This document shows, piece by piece, positions 26,523 through 35,031 of a DNA stretch of 64,000 bases (the first letter of the stretch is position 1; every line of letters begins with the position of its first letter). Origin of the DNA: an uncultured Clostridia bacterium (GTDB lineage: Bacteria; Bacillota; Clostridia; Lachnospirales; Lachnospiraceae); assembly GCA_947385955.1 (NCBI GenBank), contig CANDNA010000012.1, positions 1 through 64,000 on the forward strand. The letters run 5' to 3'. A model generated the notes under the pieces. The model was given only the letters and a program-made list of their open reading frames with translations, did not search any database and was not told the origin of the DNA. A program made the translations under genes and the position numbers.

Positions 26523-26551
26523 AGGAGAGAGGAAAAACCTCTCTCCTTTTT
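26523..26551 (+). terminator. Intrinsic terminator of the PTS operon
   Basis: AGGAGAGAGG pairs perfectly with CCTCTCTCCT around five A, followed by T residues. Confidence 0.92.
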
Positions 26552-26635
26552 CCTGTATAAAATCTATAATCCGAAACAGTGAGGATCTGGATAGGCTTTT
26601 AAGGGCAAAGACACGGCTGCTGCCGGTTTTGCGTC

Positions 26636-26664
26636 TTTCCAAATGTTGTAATATGGTGTATAAT
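26636..26664 (+). promoter_or_regulatory. Promoter before the anti-sigma-like gene and polA
   Basis: A perfect TATAAT at 26659-26664 lies 46 bp before the small gene. The -35 at 17-bp spacing is only TTTCCA, so the promoter may need an activator or be modest. Confidence 0.5.
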
Positions 26665-26710
26665 CAAACAATGTTATCCGTTGATTTGCAGGTGTTTTGC
26701 GGGAGGCTGT

Positions 26711-27034
26711 ATGGATTGTAAGGAAACCCGGAAGAATATATATAAGTTTATTGAGGACGGTCTGGACGGTAAGGAACTGCAGGCTTTTATGAAGCATGTC
26801 AGTGAGTGTGAAGAATGCATGGAGGAGCTTGCGATCCAGTATCTTGTGACAGAAGGGATGCAGCACCTGGAAAAGGAAAGTTCTTTTGATCTGCAGAATC
26901 AACTGGAAAAAAAGATGGAGAGTGCCAGAAAGAGGATACGTTCCAGGAAAAGAGTCATATGTTTTATGTATGTGATGGAAACGCTTGCGATTCTGGCTGT
27001 GATTTTGATGACGGTGCTGGTGATTATCAAATGA
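26711..27034 (+). CDS. Small membrane protein with anti-sigma-type zinc finger
   Basis: A 107-residue protein. The N-terminal part resembles the zf-HC2/ZAS zinc finger of anti-sigma factors: Cys3, then His29-X3-Cys33-X2-Cys36 in 'KHVSECEECMEEL'. A basic stretch ('KRIRSRKRVICF') precedes one C-terminal transmembrane helix, so the finger faces the cytoplasm. The start at 26711 has GGAGG upstream. It overlaps polA by four bases. No sigma-factor gene adjoins it, so its partner is unknown; it could instead tether another regulator. Confidence 0.75.
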   Translation: MDCKETRKNIYKFIEDGLDGKELQAFMKHVSECEECMEELAIQYLVTEGMQHLEKESSFDLQNQLEKKMESARKRIRSRKRVICFMYVMETLAILAVILMTVLVIIK

Positions 27035-29667
27035 GTGAAAAGATTGTTTTGATTGACGGACACAGTATATTGAACAGGGCTTATTATGGGGTCCCTCTGC
27101 TGAGCAACGCGAAGGGACTGCATACCAATGCTGTGTATGGATTTTTGAATATTATGTTTAAGATTCTGGAGGAAGAAGAGCCTGATTTTCTGACAGTGGC
27201 CTTTGATGTGAGTGCGCCTACTTTCCGTCATGAAATGTATGACGGGTATAAGGGAACGAGAAAGCCCATGCCGCAGGAACTGTATGAACAGGTTCCGGTG
27301 CTGAAGGAAGTATTGAAGGCAATGGGGATACAGATCTGTGAGAAGGCCGGGCTGGAAGCGGATGATATCCTGGGGACGCTGGCAAAGAGAAGTGAGGCAG
27401 AAGGAATTGAAGTGTCTCTGGTATCCGGAGACCGGGATTTGCTGCAGATTGCCTCAGACCGGATCAAGATTCGGATTCCCAGGACCAAAGGCGGCAAAAC
27501 AGAGATCGAGGACTATTATGCCAGGGATGTAAAAGCCCGGTATGGAGTGACCCCGCTGCAGTTTATTGAGTTAAAGGCATTGATGGGGGACAGCTCCGAC
27601 AATATTCCGGGAGTCCCCAAAGTGGGGGAAAAGACAGCCATCGCCCTGATGACAGAGTATGGTTCCATCGAAAAGATCTACGAAAAACTGGATACGGTTT
27701 CCAAAAAATCAATCCGGGAGTCTTTGCAGGAAAACAGGCATCTGGCAGAATTGAGCAAAGTACTGGCAACGATCCGGACAGATGCAGAAGTTATGTTTTC
27801 TTTTGAAGCTGCCAGAATGCATGACCTGTATACGGAAGCTGCTTATGCGCTTTTTCAGGAACTGGAATTTAAAAACCTGCTGGGACGTTTTGACGGCAGG
27901 GCACGAAAGGAAAAAGCGCTGGATGGGAAGTTTCGGATGATTACAGAGCTGACAGAGGCGGAATCTGTATTTGCCGCCTGTGAAAGAGCAGAGCGGATCG
28001 GTGTCTGTCTTTTGGCAGAAAAAGCATCCTCTGTGGCAGGCCTTGGCCTGTGCTGGTCGGAAAATGACATATGCGTCATAAAATGCCAGGGTTTTCTCAC
28101 ACCGGGATATGTGACGGAAAAACTGGGCAGGCTGCAGGGACGGACTCTTTTATGCGGCTTTTTTCTGAAAGGGATTTATCCATATTTTGCGGAAGATGAG
28201 GTAAAGGACTGTTTTGACATCCAGCTTGCGGCTTATCTGCTCAATCCTCTGAAAAGCGATTACACAATTGAAGATGTGGCCAATGAGTATCTGGAACTGG
28301 GGATGCAGGGCTATGGGGAATATTTTGGAAAGAAATCCCTGGCAGAAGCGGCACAGGAGGAAAAAGCGTTTACGTCTTATGGCTGCTATGGAGCCTATAC
28401 TGCTTATATGGCGCAGCCCGTATTAAAGGAACGGCTTTCTGAAACCGGTATGCTGAAGCTGTTTAATGAGATCGAGATGCCGCTGTCTTATGTACTGTTT
28501 GATATGGAGAGAGAGGGGATCCGGGTAAAGGCGGAGGCACTCCGTCAGTATGGAGAAGCACTGACCGGCAGAATCAGAGAACTGGAAGAGAGCATTCATG
28601 AAAAGGCCGGAGAAGAGTTTAACATCAATTCGCCCAAGCAGTTGGGAGAGATTTTATTTGAAAAGATGAAGATTCCCAGCGGGAAAAAGACAAAAACCGG
28701 ATATTCCACTGCGGCGGATATTCTGGAAAAGCTGGCGCCGGATTATCCTGTTGTGGATGAGATATTGGAATACAGAGGGCTTGCCAAGCTGAAGTCCACT
28801 TATGCGGACGGGTTGTCTGTTTTTATCGGAGCAGACGGGAAGATTCACAGCAATTTTAATCAGACGATTACGGCTACAGGGCGGATCAGTTCCACAGAGC
28901 CGAACCTGCAGAATATCCCCATGCGTATGGAGCTGGGAAGGATGATTCGTAAGGTATTTGTACCAGGAGAGGGACACATGTTTACCGATGCGGATTATTC
29001 TCAGATTGAGCTGCGCATTCTGGCACATATGTCGGGAGATGCCCAGTTGATTGAGGCTTATCGGATGGATGAGGATATCCACCGGATTACGGCTTCCAAA
29101 GTATTCCACACGCCGTTTGACGAAGTGACCCCGTTGCAGAGAAGGAATGCAAAGGCGGTTAATTTCGGAATCGTATACGGGATCAGTTCCTTTGGTCTGA
29201 GCCAGGATCTGAGTATTTCCAAAAAAGAGGCGGAAGCCTATATTCAGGAATATTTTGCCACCTATCCGGGGGTGAAGGAATTTCTGGACCGGGCAGTGGA
29301 GGATGCCCGGAAAAACGGATATGTGACGACGCTGTTCGGGCGCAGGCGTCCTGTGCCGGAGCTGTCAAGCAGTAATTTTATGCAGCGTTCTTTCGGAGAG
29401 CGGGTGGCCATGAATTCCCCGATTCAGGGAACGGCGGCCGATGTGATTAAGATTGCCATGATCCGCGTGTACCGGGCGTTAAAGGAGGCAGGCTGTCAGT
29501 CCAGGCTGATTTTGCAGGTGCATGATGAATTGTTGATTGAGACTGTACTGGAGGAAGCAAAACAGGTGGAGCGGATTCTGCGGGAAGAGATGACCCATGC
29601 GGCCGATCTGGCAGTGACGCTGGAAGTGGATCTGCATACAGGGGCGGACTGGTATGAGGCAAAATAA
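27031..29667 (+). CDS. polA: DNA polymerase I
   Basis: An 878-residue replication/repair polymerase. The 5'-3' exonuclease fills about 1-295 ('IDGHSILNRAYYG', 'AGLEADDILG', 'GDSSDNIPGVPKVGEKTA'). The middle region has the 3'-5' exonuclease fold but lacks a clear DxE start, so proofreading is probably absent, as in many Gram-positive Pol I. The polymerase domain shows motif A 'DADYSQIELRILAHMS', motif B 'RRNAKAVNFGIVYGISSFGL' and motif C 'QVHDELLIE'. The start at 27031 overlaps the previous stop (ATGA). Confidence 0.97.
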   Translation: MSEKIVLIDGHSILNRAYYGVPLLSNAKGLHTNAVYGFLNIMFKILEEEEPDFLTVAFDVSAPTFRHEMYDGYKGTRKPMPQELYEQVPVLKEVLKAMGIQICEKAGLEADDILGTLAKRSEAEGIEVSLVSGDRDLLQIASDRIKIRIPRTKGGKTEIEDYYARDVKARYGVTPLQFIELKALMGDSSDNIPGVPKVGEKTAIALMTEYGSIEKIYEKLDTVSKKSIRESLQENRHLAELSKVLATIRTDAEVMFSFEAARMHDLYTEAAYALFQELEFKNLLGRFDGRARKEKALDGKFRMITELTEAESVFAACERAERIGVCLLAEKASSVAGLGLCWSENDICVIKCQGFLTPGYVTEKLGRLQGRTLLCGFFLKGIYPYFAEDEVKDCFDIQLAAYLLNPLKSDYTIEDVANEYLELGMQGYGEYFGKKSLAEAAQEEKAFTSYGCYGAYTAYMAQPVLKERLSETGMLKLFNEIEMPLSYVLFDMEREGIRVKAEALRQYGEALTGRIRELEESIHEKAGEEFNINSPKQLGEILFEKMKIPSGKKTKTGYSTAADILEKLAPDYPVVDEILEYRGLAKLKSTYADGLSVFIGADGKIHSNFNQTITATGRISSTEPNLQNIPMRMELGRMIRKVFVPGEGHMFTDADYSQIELRILAHMSGDAQLIEAYRMDEDIHRITASKVFHTPFDEVTPLQRRNAKAVNFGIVYGISSFGLSQDLSISKKEAEAYIQEYFATYPGVKEFLDRAVEDARKNGYVTTLFGRRRPVPELSSSNFMQRSFGERVAMNSPIQGTAADVIKIAMIRVYRALKEAGCQSRLILQVHDELLIETVLEEAKQVERILREEMTHAADLAVTLEVDLHTGADWYEAK

Positions 29668-29690
29668 AGAAAGCAGTACGGAGAGAACGG

Positions 29691-30296
29691 ATGAAAGTAA
29701 TCGGGATAACCGGAGGGGTTGGCTCCGGTAAGACAAAGCTGCTTGGATATCTGCAGGCGCATTATAGCTGCCGTGTGCTGCTGGCAGACGAAGCCGCCAG
29801 ACAGTTACAGGAGCCGGGCGGAGCCTGCCATCGGCAGATCGTAACGCTGCTGGGAAAGGAAATACTGGAACCGGATGGAGCTTTGAACACACAGGTGATG
29901 GCCGAAAAAATATTTCAGGATAACGCACTGCTGGCTGCAGTGAATGCAGTGGTTCATCCTGCAGTCAGAACCTATATTCTGGAACAGATCGAAGAAGAGC
30001 GGCAGAGAGGAAACATTGCTTTTTTCTTTCTGGAGGCGGCACTTCTGATTGAATGCGGGTACGATGCAGTGGTGGATGAACTGTGGTATGTGTACGCAGA
30101 CCGGGAAGTCCGCAGACAGAGGCTGCGGATGGGCAGAGGGTATTCTGATGAAAAAACAGACAGGATTCTGGCGGCGCAGCTGTCCGAGGAGGCATATAGA
30201 GAGCATTGCAGTTTTGTGATTGACAACAGCAGGGAAATTACATATGCTTATGGACAGATTGATAAAAAGATGGGGGAATATCTGTGGGAGAGTTGA
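29691..30296 (+). CDS. coaE: Dephospho-CoA kinase
   Basis: Last step of coenzyme A synthesis: phosphorylates the 3'-hydroxyl of dephospho-CoA. The P-loop is 'GITGGVGSGKTKLL' at residues 5-18, and 'LADEAARQL' carries the catalytic Asp region. The lid has 'RLRMGRGYSDEKTDRILAAQ'. Length 201 is typical. PolA-coaE is a common Firmicutes pair. The end overlaps the next gene by 13 bp. Confidence 0.96.
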   Translation: MKVIGITGGVGSGKTKLLGYLQAHYSCRVLLADEAARQLQEPGGACHRQIVTLLGKEILEPDGALNTQVMAEKIFQDNALLAAVNAVVHPAVRTYILEQIEEERQRGNIAFFFLEAALLIECGYDAVVDELWYVYADREVRRQRLRMGRGYSDEKTDRILAAQLSEEAYREHCSFVIDNSREITYAYGQIDKKMGEYLWES

Positions 30297-32440
30297 GAAA
30301 ATATCCGGGAAAACTGGTATTCGGACTTGACATTGGGACAAGAAGTGTGGTCGGAACGGTGGGCTATAAAACGGGCGATCAGTTTTATGTGGTGGCACAG
30401 CGGATCCGGGAACATGAGACAAGGGCTATGCTGGATGGACAGATCCATGACATCGGCAGGGTCAGCGCCACAATTATGCGGGTGAAAACAGAGCTGGAAG
30501 GCATCATTGACAGCCGTTTGGATGATGTGTGTATTGCCGCTGCAGGCCGTGTCCTTAAGACCATTACCGTGCATACGGAAATGGAATTTGAAGAAGAAAA
30601 GGAAATTACGGCTGAAGATATTTATGCACTGGATTCCCAGGGGATCGAGGCGGCCTATGAGGAGTTTAACCGCGAGCATCATTCTGAGGTTACTTTTTAC
30701 TGTGTGGGATATTCCGTAGTACGCTACTATATGAACCATTATGTCATCGGAAATCTGGAGAGCCATAAGGCCAGAGTGATCGGTGTGGATCTGATTGCCA
30801 CATTCCTGCCGGAAGATGTGGTGGACGGCCTGTATAAGGCTGTGGAACAGGCAGGACTGGCTGTGGTAAATCTGACCCTGGAGCCGATTGCGGCAATCCA
30901 GGTGGCGATTCCGGAAATGTATCGGATGCTGAATATCGCATTGGTGGATGTGGGGGCAGGGACTTCCGATATTTCCATTACACAGGGCGGGAGCATTGTG
31001 GCATACGGGATGATCCCTGTGGCCGGGGATGCGCTGACAGAAGCGGTAGCGCAGCACTGTCTGGTGGATTTTGTCACGGCAGAACAGGTAAAGAAAGAAT
31101 GCGGGGAAAAGGAAAGCGTTGAATATAAGGATATTATGGGACTGACCCAGACCACGTCCAGGGAAGAGCTGCTGGAGGTGGTAAAACCGGTCGTGGAGTC
31201 TATGACAGGACAGGTGGCGGATAAGATCAAAGAGTTGAACGGGGATAAGTCGGTCAGTGCGGTCTTTGTCGTAGGCGGCGGCGGTAAGATTCCGGGGTAT
31301 ACCGAAAGCCTGGCCGGGCATCTGGGGATTCCGCCGGAGCGTGTGGCGCTGCGGGGAGAAGAGGTGATGCAGAAGATTCAGTTTCTGGAAAAAGAGACAA
31401 AGAAAGATTCCCTGCTGGTTACACCGGTGGGTATCTGCCTCTCTTTCTATGAACAGAGCAACTCTTTCGTGTTTGTAACCTTTAACAACTGCCGGATCAA
31501 GCTGTATGACACTTCCCGGCTGGCAGTGGTGGATGCGGCGCTGCAGGCCGATTTTCCCAATGAAAGCCTGTTTCCCCGCCGGGGAGCCGCGCTGCATTTT
31601 ACGGTGGACGGTAAAAGCCGTATGATACGGGGGATGCTGGGAGAGGCTTCTGTCATTACGGTCAACGGCAGTCCGGCGGATATCCATACGCCCATCCATG
31701 CCAATGATGTGATCCGGGTACAGGAGTCTACCGCCGGGGCAGATGCATCCCTGGAAATCAACAAACTGCCGGAATACAATGGAGTGATCCGGGTGGAGGT
31801 CAATGAAAAGAAGGTGGATCTGCCCAAGTTTGCCAGTGTAAACGGCCGGCTGCAGTCAGGCTATTATGATATCCGGGAAAATGACCGGATTGAAATGCTG
31901 AATTTCTATACGGTGCGTCAGATTGCAGAGTTCATGGATGTGATCCTGGATAAAAAGATGAATCTCTATGTGAACAATAAACTGGCAGACATGGAAACAA
32001 AAGTATATGAAAATTTCTCTGTGATCTGGACAATGGAGCGGCCCCAACTTTCCGATGTGGAGCAGTATGGCAGTGCGGCGCAGGCCGCCACTTATGCAGA
32101 GCTCCCGGACGGCGGGGAAGAGGAAGATACAGAGAGTGCGTCTGCTTTCGGAGAGCGGGAAGAAGCCGGAGCAGAGGGACTGAAAGCCGCCAGGAAAGCG
32201 GGAAAAGAAGAAGCAAAGCAGGATGTATCAGTGCCGCTGGAAATCTTTGTCAATGGCAGTCCGGTAACCCTGCAGGGCAAGTCAGCTTATATCTTTGTGG
32301 ATTTATTCGACTTTTTTGAGTTTGATTTAACGCTTCATGAGGGCAAACGGATTGTGACAAAGCTGAACGGAAGAAGTGCACAGTATATGGAGCCGCTTTC
32401 GGCAGGAGATACGGTGGAGATTTACTGGAGGGACAATTGA
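30284..32440 (+). CDS. FtsA-like actin-fold ATPase with long C-terminal extension
   Basis: A 718-residue protein. Residues ~10-400 are an FtsA/PilM-like actin fold: 'FGLDIGTRSVVGTVG' (phosphate 1), 'IALVDVGAGTSDISITQGG' (phosphate 2) and 'VFVVGGGGKIPGYTESLAGHL' (adenosine loop). FtsA itself ends near 420; here ~300 further residues follow, with three segments of similar pattern ('VITVNGSPADIH' to 'DVIRV', 'RVEVNEKKVDLP' to 'DRIEML', 'EIFVNGSPVTLQ' to 'DTVEIYW') that look like small beta-grasp-type modules. An acidic linker lies near 610-650. No FtsA-type C-terminal membrane helix is visible. GTG at 30284 follows GGGGGA. Role in division or surface assembly is inferred only. Confidence 0.78.
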   Translation: MGELRKYPGKLVFGLDIGTRSVVGTVGYKTGDQFYVVAQRIREHETRAMLDGQIHDIGRVSATIMRVKTELEGIIDSRLDDVCIAAAGRVLKTITVHTEMEFEEEKEITAEDIYALDSQGIEAAYEEFNREHHSEVTFYCVGYSVVRYYMNHYVIGNLESHKARVIGVDLIATFLPEDVVDGLYKAVEQAGLAVVNLTLEPIAAIQVAIPEMYRMLNIALVDVGAGTSDISITQGGSIVAYGMIPVAGDALTEAVAQHCLVDFVTAEQVKKECGEKESVEYKDIMGLTQTTSREELLEVVKPVVESMTGQVADKIKELNGDKSVSAVFVVGGGGKIPGYTESLAGHLGIPPERVALRGEEVMQKIQFLEKETKKDSLLVTPVGICLSFYEQSNSFVFVTFNNCRIKLYDTSRLAVVDAALQADFPNESLFPRRGAALHFTVDGKSRMIRGMLGEASVITVNGSPADIHTPIHANDVIRVQESTAGADASLEINKLPEYNGVIRVEVNEKKVDLPKFASVNGRLQSGYYDIRENDRIEMLNFYTVRQIAEFMDVILDKKMNLYVNNKLADMETKVYENFSVIWTMERPQLSDVEQYGSAAQAATYAELPDGGEEEDTESASAFGEREEAGAEGLKAARKAGKEEAKQDVSVPLEIFVNGSPVTLQGKSAYIFVDLFDFFEFDLTLHEGKRIVTKLNGRSAQYMEPLSAGDTVEIYWRDN

Positions 32441-32441
32441 G

Positions 32442-33239
32442 ATGAGGATATGCAGCATTGCCAGCGGCAGCAGCGGCAACTGTATTTATGTCGGTTCGGA
32501 TACCACCCATCTTCTGGTGGATACGGGGATCAGTAAAAAGCGGGTGGAAGAGGGGCTGCATACACTGGGACTGTCTCTGCAGGATATAGACGGTATTCTG
32601 ATTACCCATGAACATTCAGACCATATCAGCGGCCTGGGGGTATTGCTGCGAAAGCGGGAGATTCCGGTGTATGCCACCGAAGGGACGATCCGGAAGATGA
32701 AACAGGTAAACTCCCTGTCCCATATTCCGGATGACCTGTTTCAGACTGTGAAGGAAGAAGAGCATTTTATGATTAAGGATGTGATGGTGGCGCCGATGCA
32801 GATTTCCCATGATGCGGCGCAGCCTGCAGCCTATCGTTTCCGGCATGATAAAAAATGGATGGGTATTATCACTGACCTGGGAATGTACAATGAATATACG
32901 GTAGCATGTATGCAGGGAATGGATGTGCTTTTGCTGGAAGCCAATCATGATGTGAGAATGCTGGAAACAGGACCGTATCCTTATTATCTGAAGCAGCGGA
33001 TTATGGGGGAACGGGGGCACCTGTCCAATGAACTGGCCGGAAGATTCCTTTCGCGTATCCTGCATGACGGGCTGAAAGCAGTGATACTGGGACATCTGAG
33101 CAAAGAAAACAATATGGCAGAGCTGGCCTATGAGGCGGTACGCCTGGAAGTGACAATGGCTGATGGTACATACAGAGGAAATGACTTTCCCATCACTGTG
33201 GCAAAGCGCAGTGAACCATCTGAAATCATAGAAATATAA
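32442..33239 (+). CDS. walJ: Metallo-beta-lactamase-fold hydrolase, WalJ/YycJ family
   Basis: A 265-residue cytoplasmic MBL protein. 'SIASGSSGNCIYVG' starts it, as in WalJ, and 'ITHEHSDHISGL' is the metal-binding HxHxDH motif; later ligands lie in 'ISHDAAQPA', 'ITDLG' and 'ILGHLSKENN'. WalJ is linked to cell-wall control or DNA repair in Firmicutes and has 5'-nuclease-like relatives. GGAGGG lies 9 nt before the ATG. It is 1 bp after the FtsA-like gene. Confidence 0.9.
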   Translation: MRICSIASGSSGNCIYVGSDTTHLLVDTGISKKRVEEGLHTLGLSLQDIDGILITHEHSDHISGLGVLLRKREIPVYATEGTIRKMKQVNSLSHIPDDLFQTVKEEEHFMIKDVMVAPMQISHDAAQPAAYRFRHDKKWMGIITDLGMYNEYTVACMQGMDVLLLEANHDVRMLETGPYPYYLKQRIMGERGHLSNELAGRFLSRILHDGLKAVILGHLSKENNMAELAYEAVRLEVTMADGTYRGNDFPITVAKRSEPSEIIEI

Positions 33240-33262
33240 CAAAGGGCATAAAGGAGACCAGT

Positions 33263-33535
33263 ATGAAAAAAACAATCATTACCGTAGTCGGTAAAGACAC
33301 AGTGGGCATTATTGCGGGAGTCTGTACGTATCTGGCAGAAAACGGCATCAATATTCTGGATATTTCCCAGACAATCGTACAGGAATATTTCAATATGATG
33401 ATGATTGTGGATACTTCCGGCACATCCAAATCCCACAGTGATATGGCAGACGAACTGAAGGCACTGGGAGAGAAAATCGGTGTGATGATCAAGTGCCAGC
33501 GGGAAGAAATCTTCCAGAGCATGCACAGGATTTAG
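33263..33535 (+). CDS. ACT-domain protein (UPF0237 family)
   Basis: A 90-residue protein consisting of a single ACT domain ('[20 protein letters not shown]', '[20 protein letters not shown]') that usually binds amino acids. It resembles the GcvR-like stand-alone ACT proteins. It lies 11 bp before the UPF0210 gene, a pairing conserved in many bacteria and archaea, so the two proteins probably act together. The ligand is unknown. Confidence 0.9.
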   Translation: MKKTIITVVGKDTVGIIAGVCTYLAENGINILDISQTIVQEYFNMMMIVDTSGTSKSHSDMADELKALGEKIGVMIKCQREEIFQSMHRI

Positions 33536-33546
33536 GGGGACATAAG

Positions 33547-34911
33547 ATGCTGAACATATTTGAAGTGGCGGAAACCAATAAGATGATCGAGAAGGAAAAC
33601 CTGGATGTGAGGACGATCACACTGGGGATCAGCCTGCTTGACTGTATTGATTCCGACCTGGGAGAGTGCAACAGAAAGGTCTATGAAAAGATCACAAAGA
33701 CAGCGGGAAGGCTGGTTATGGTGGGAGCAGAGATCGAAAAGGAATTTGGGATTCCCATTGTGAATAAGCGGATTTCCGTTACCCCCATTGCCCTGGTCGG
33801 TGGCAGCGCATGCCGGACACCGGAGGATTTTATGACATTTGCCCATACGATGGACCGGGCGGCAAAAGAGGTGGGAGTCAATCTGATCGGCGGATATTCC
33901 GCCCTTGTCTCCAAAGGAATGACCCATGCGGATGAACTTTTGATTCACTCGATTCCCGGTGCACTGGCACAGACGGAGAGAGTGTGCAGCTCGGTGAATC
34001 TGGGTTCCTCCAAAACCGGCATCAATATGGACGGAGTCCGTCTGATGGGAGAGATCATCAAAGAAACGGCAGAACTGACAAAAGAGCAGGATTCGGCGGC
34101 GTGCATGAAGCTGGTGGTATTCTGTAATGCACCGGATGACAACCCTTTTATGGCAGGAGCTTTTCATGGAGTAACAGAATGTGATGCCGTGGTCAACGTA
34201 GGGGTCAGCGGTCCCGGCGTGGTGAAAACCGCTTTGGAAAAAGTCCGGGGCGCCACATTTGAAGTATTGTGTGAGACCATTAAAAAGACTGCATTCAAAG
34301 TGACAAGAGTGGGACAGCTTGTGGCACAGGAGGCTTCCAGAATGCTGGAGATTCCCTTTGGTATCGTGGATTTGTCCCTGGCCCCCACACCGGCGATAGG
34401 AGACAGTGTGGCGGATATCCTCTGTGAGATCGGTCTGGAATATGCGGGGGCTCCGGGGACGACGGCGGCGCTGGCGCTTCTGAACGATCAGGTAAAAAAG
34501 GGCGGTGTGATGGCATCTTCTTATGTGGGGGGCTTAAGCGGCGCATTTATTCCGGTATCGGAGGATCAGGGAATGATTGATGCGGTATCTGCGGGGGCAC
34601 TGACACTGGAAAAACTGGAGGCTATGACCTGTGTCTGCTCTGTGGGCCTGGATATGATTGCGATTCCGGGAAAGACAAAGGCATCCACCATTTCAGGGAT
34701 GATTGCGGATGAAATGGCTATCGGTATGGTCAATCAGAAAACCACGGCGGTGCGTATTATCCCTGCTGTGGGCAAGGATGTGGGGGAACGGGTGGAGTTT
34801 GGCGGCCTGTTTGGCTGTGCGCCGATTATGCCGGTCAATGAGTTTTCCTGTGATGCTTTTATCGGCAGACAGGGACGGATTCCGGCGCCGATACACAGCT
34901 TTAAAAACTAG
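33547..34911 (+). CDS. UPF0210/DUF711 (PFL-like) protein
   Basis: A 454-residue conserved protein. It starts '[20 protein letters not shown]' and has Gly-rich segments such as '[14 protein letters not shown]' and '[19 protein letters not shown]' characteristic of UPF0210. The fold is related to pyruvate-formate-lyase-type barrels, but no radical-enzyme glycine loop is evident. The activity is unknown; coupling with the ACT protein suggests amino-acid regulation. The ATG at 33547 follows GGGGGA. Confidence 0.88.
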   Translation: MLNIFEVAETNKMIEKENLDVRTITLGISLLDCIDSDLGECNRKVYEKITKTAGRLVMVGAEIEKEFGIPIVNKRISVTPIALVGGSACRTPEDFMTFAHTMDRAAKEVGVNLIGGYSALVSKGMTHADELLIHSIPGALAQTERVCSSVNLGSSKTGINMDGVRLMGEIIKETAELTKEQDSAACMKLVVFCNAPDDNPFMAGAFHGVTECDAVVNVGVSGPGVVKTALEKVRGATFEVLCETIKKTAFKVTRVGQLVAQEASRMLEIPFGIVDLSLAPTPAIGDSVADILCEIGLEYAGAPGTTAALALLNDQVKKGGVMASSYVGGLSGAFIPVSEDQGMIDAVSAGALTLEKLEAMTCVCSVGLDMIAIPGKTKASTISGMIADEMAIGMVNQKTTAVRIIPAVGKDVGERVEFGGLFGCAPIMPVNEFSCDAFIGRQGRIPAPIHSFKN

Positions 34912-34971
34912 CAGATGGGTACAAAAAAGCACACAAAATTTTACAGAAACGGACAAAAGCATCTGTGCAAA

Positions 34972-35001
34972 TTGACAAAAAGGTCCGTCCTATTGTACAA
35001 T
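34972..35001 (+). promoter_or_regulatory. Promoter of the OPT transporter operon
   Basis: TTGACA at 34972-34977 and TACAAT at 34996-35001, spacer 18 bp, 30 bp before the start codon. Confidence 0.8.
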
Positions 35002-35031
35002 AGTACCACTATACGAAAGGTGGTAAAATAA

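Noticed and set aside
30248-31699. 483-codon reverse open frame
   Set aside because: Antisense to the FtsA-like gene, with no motifs and no start signal.
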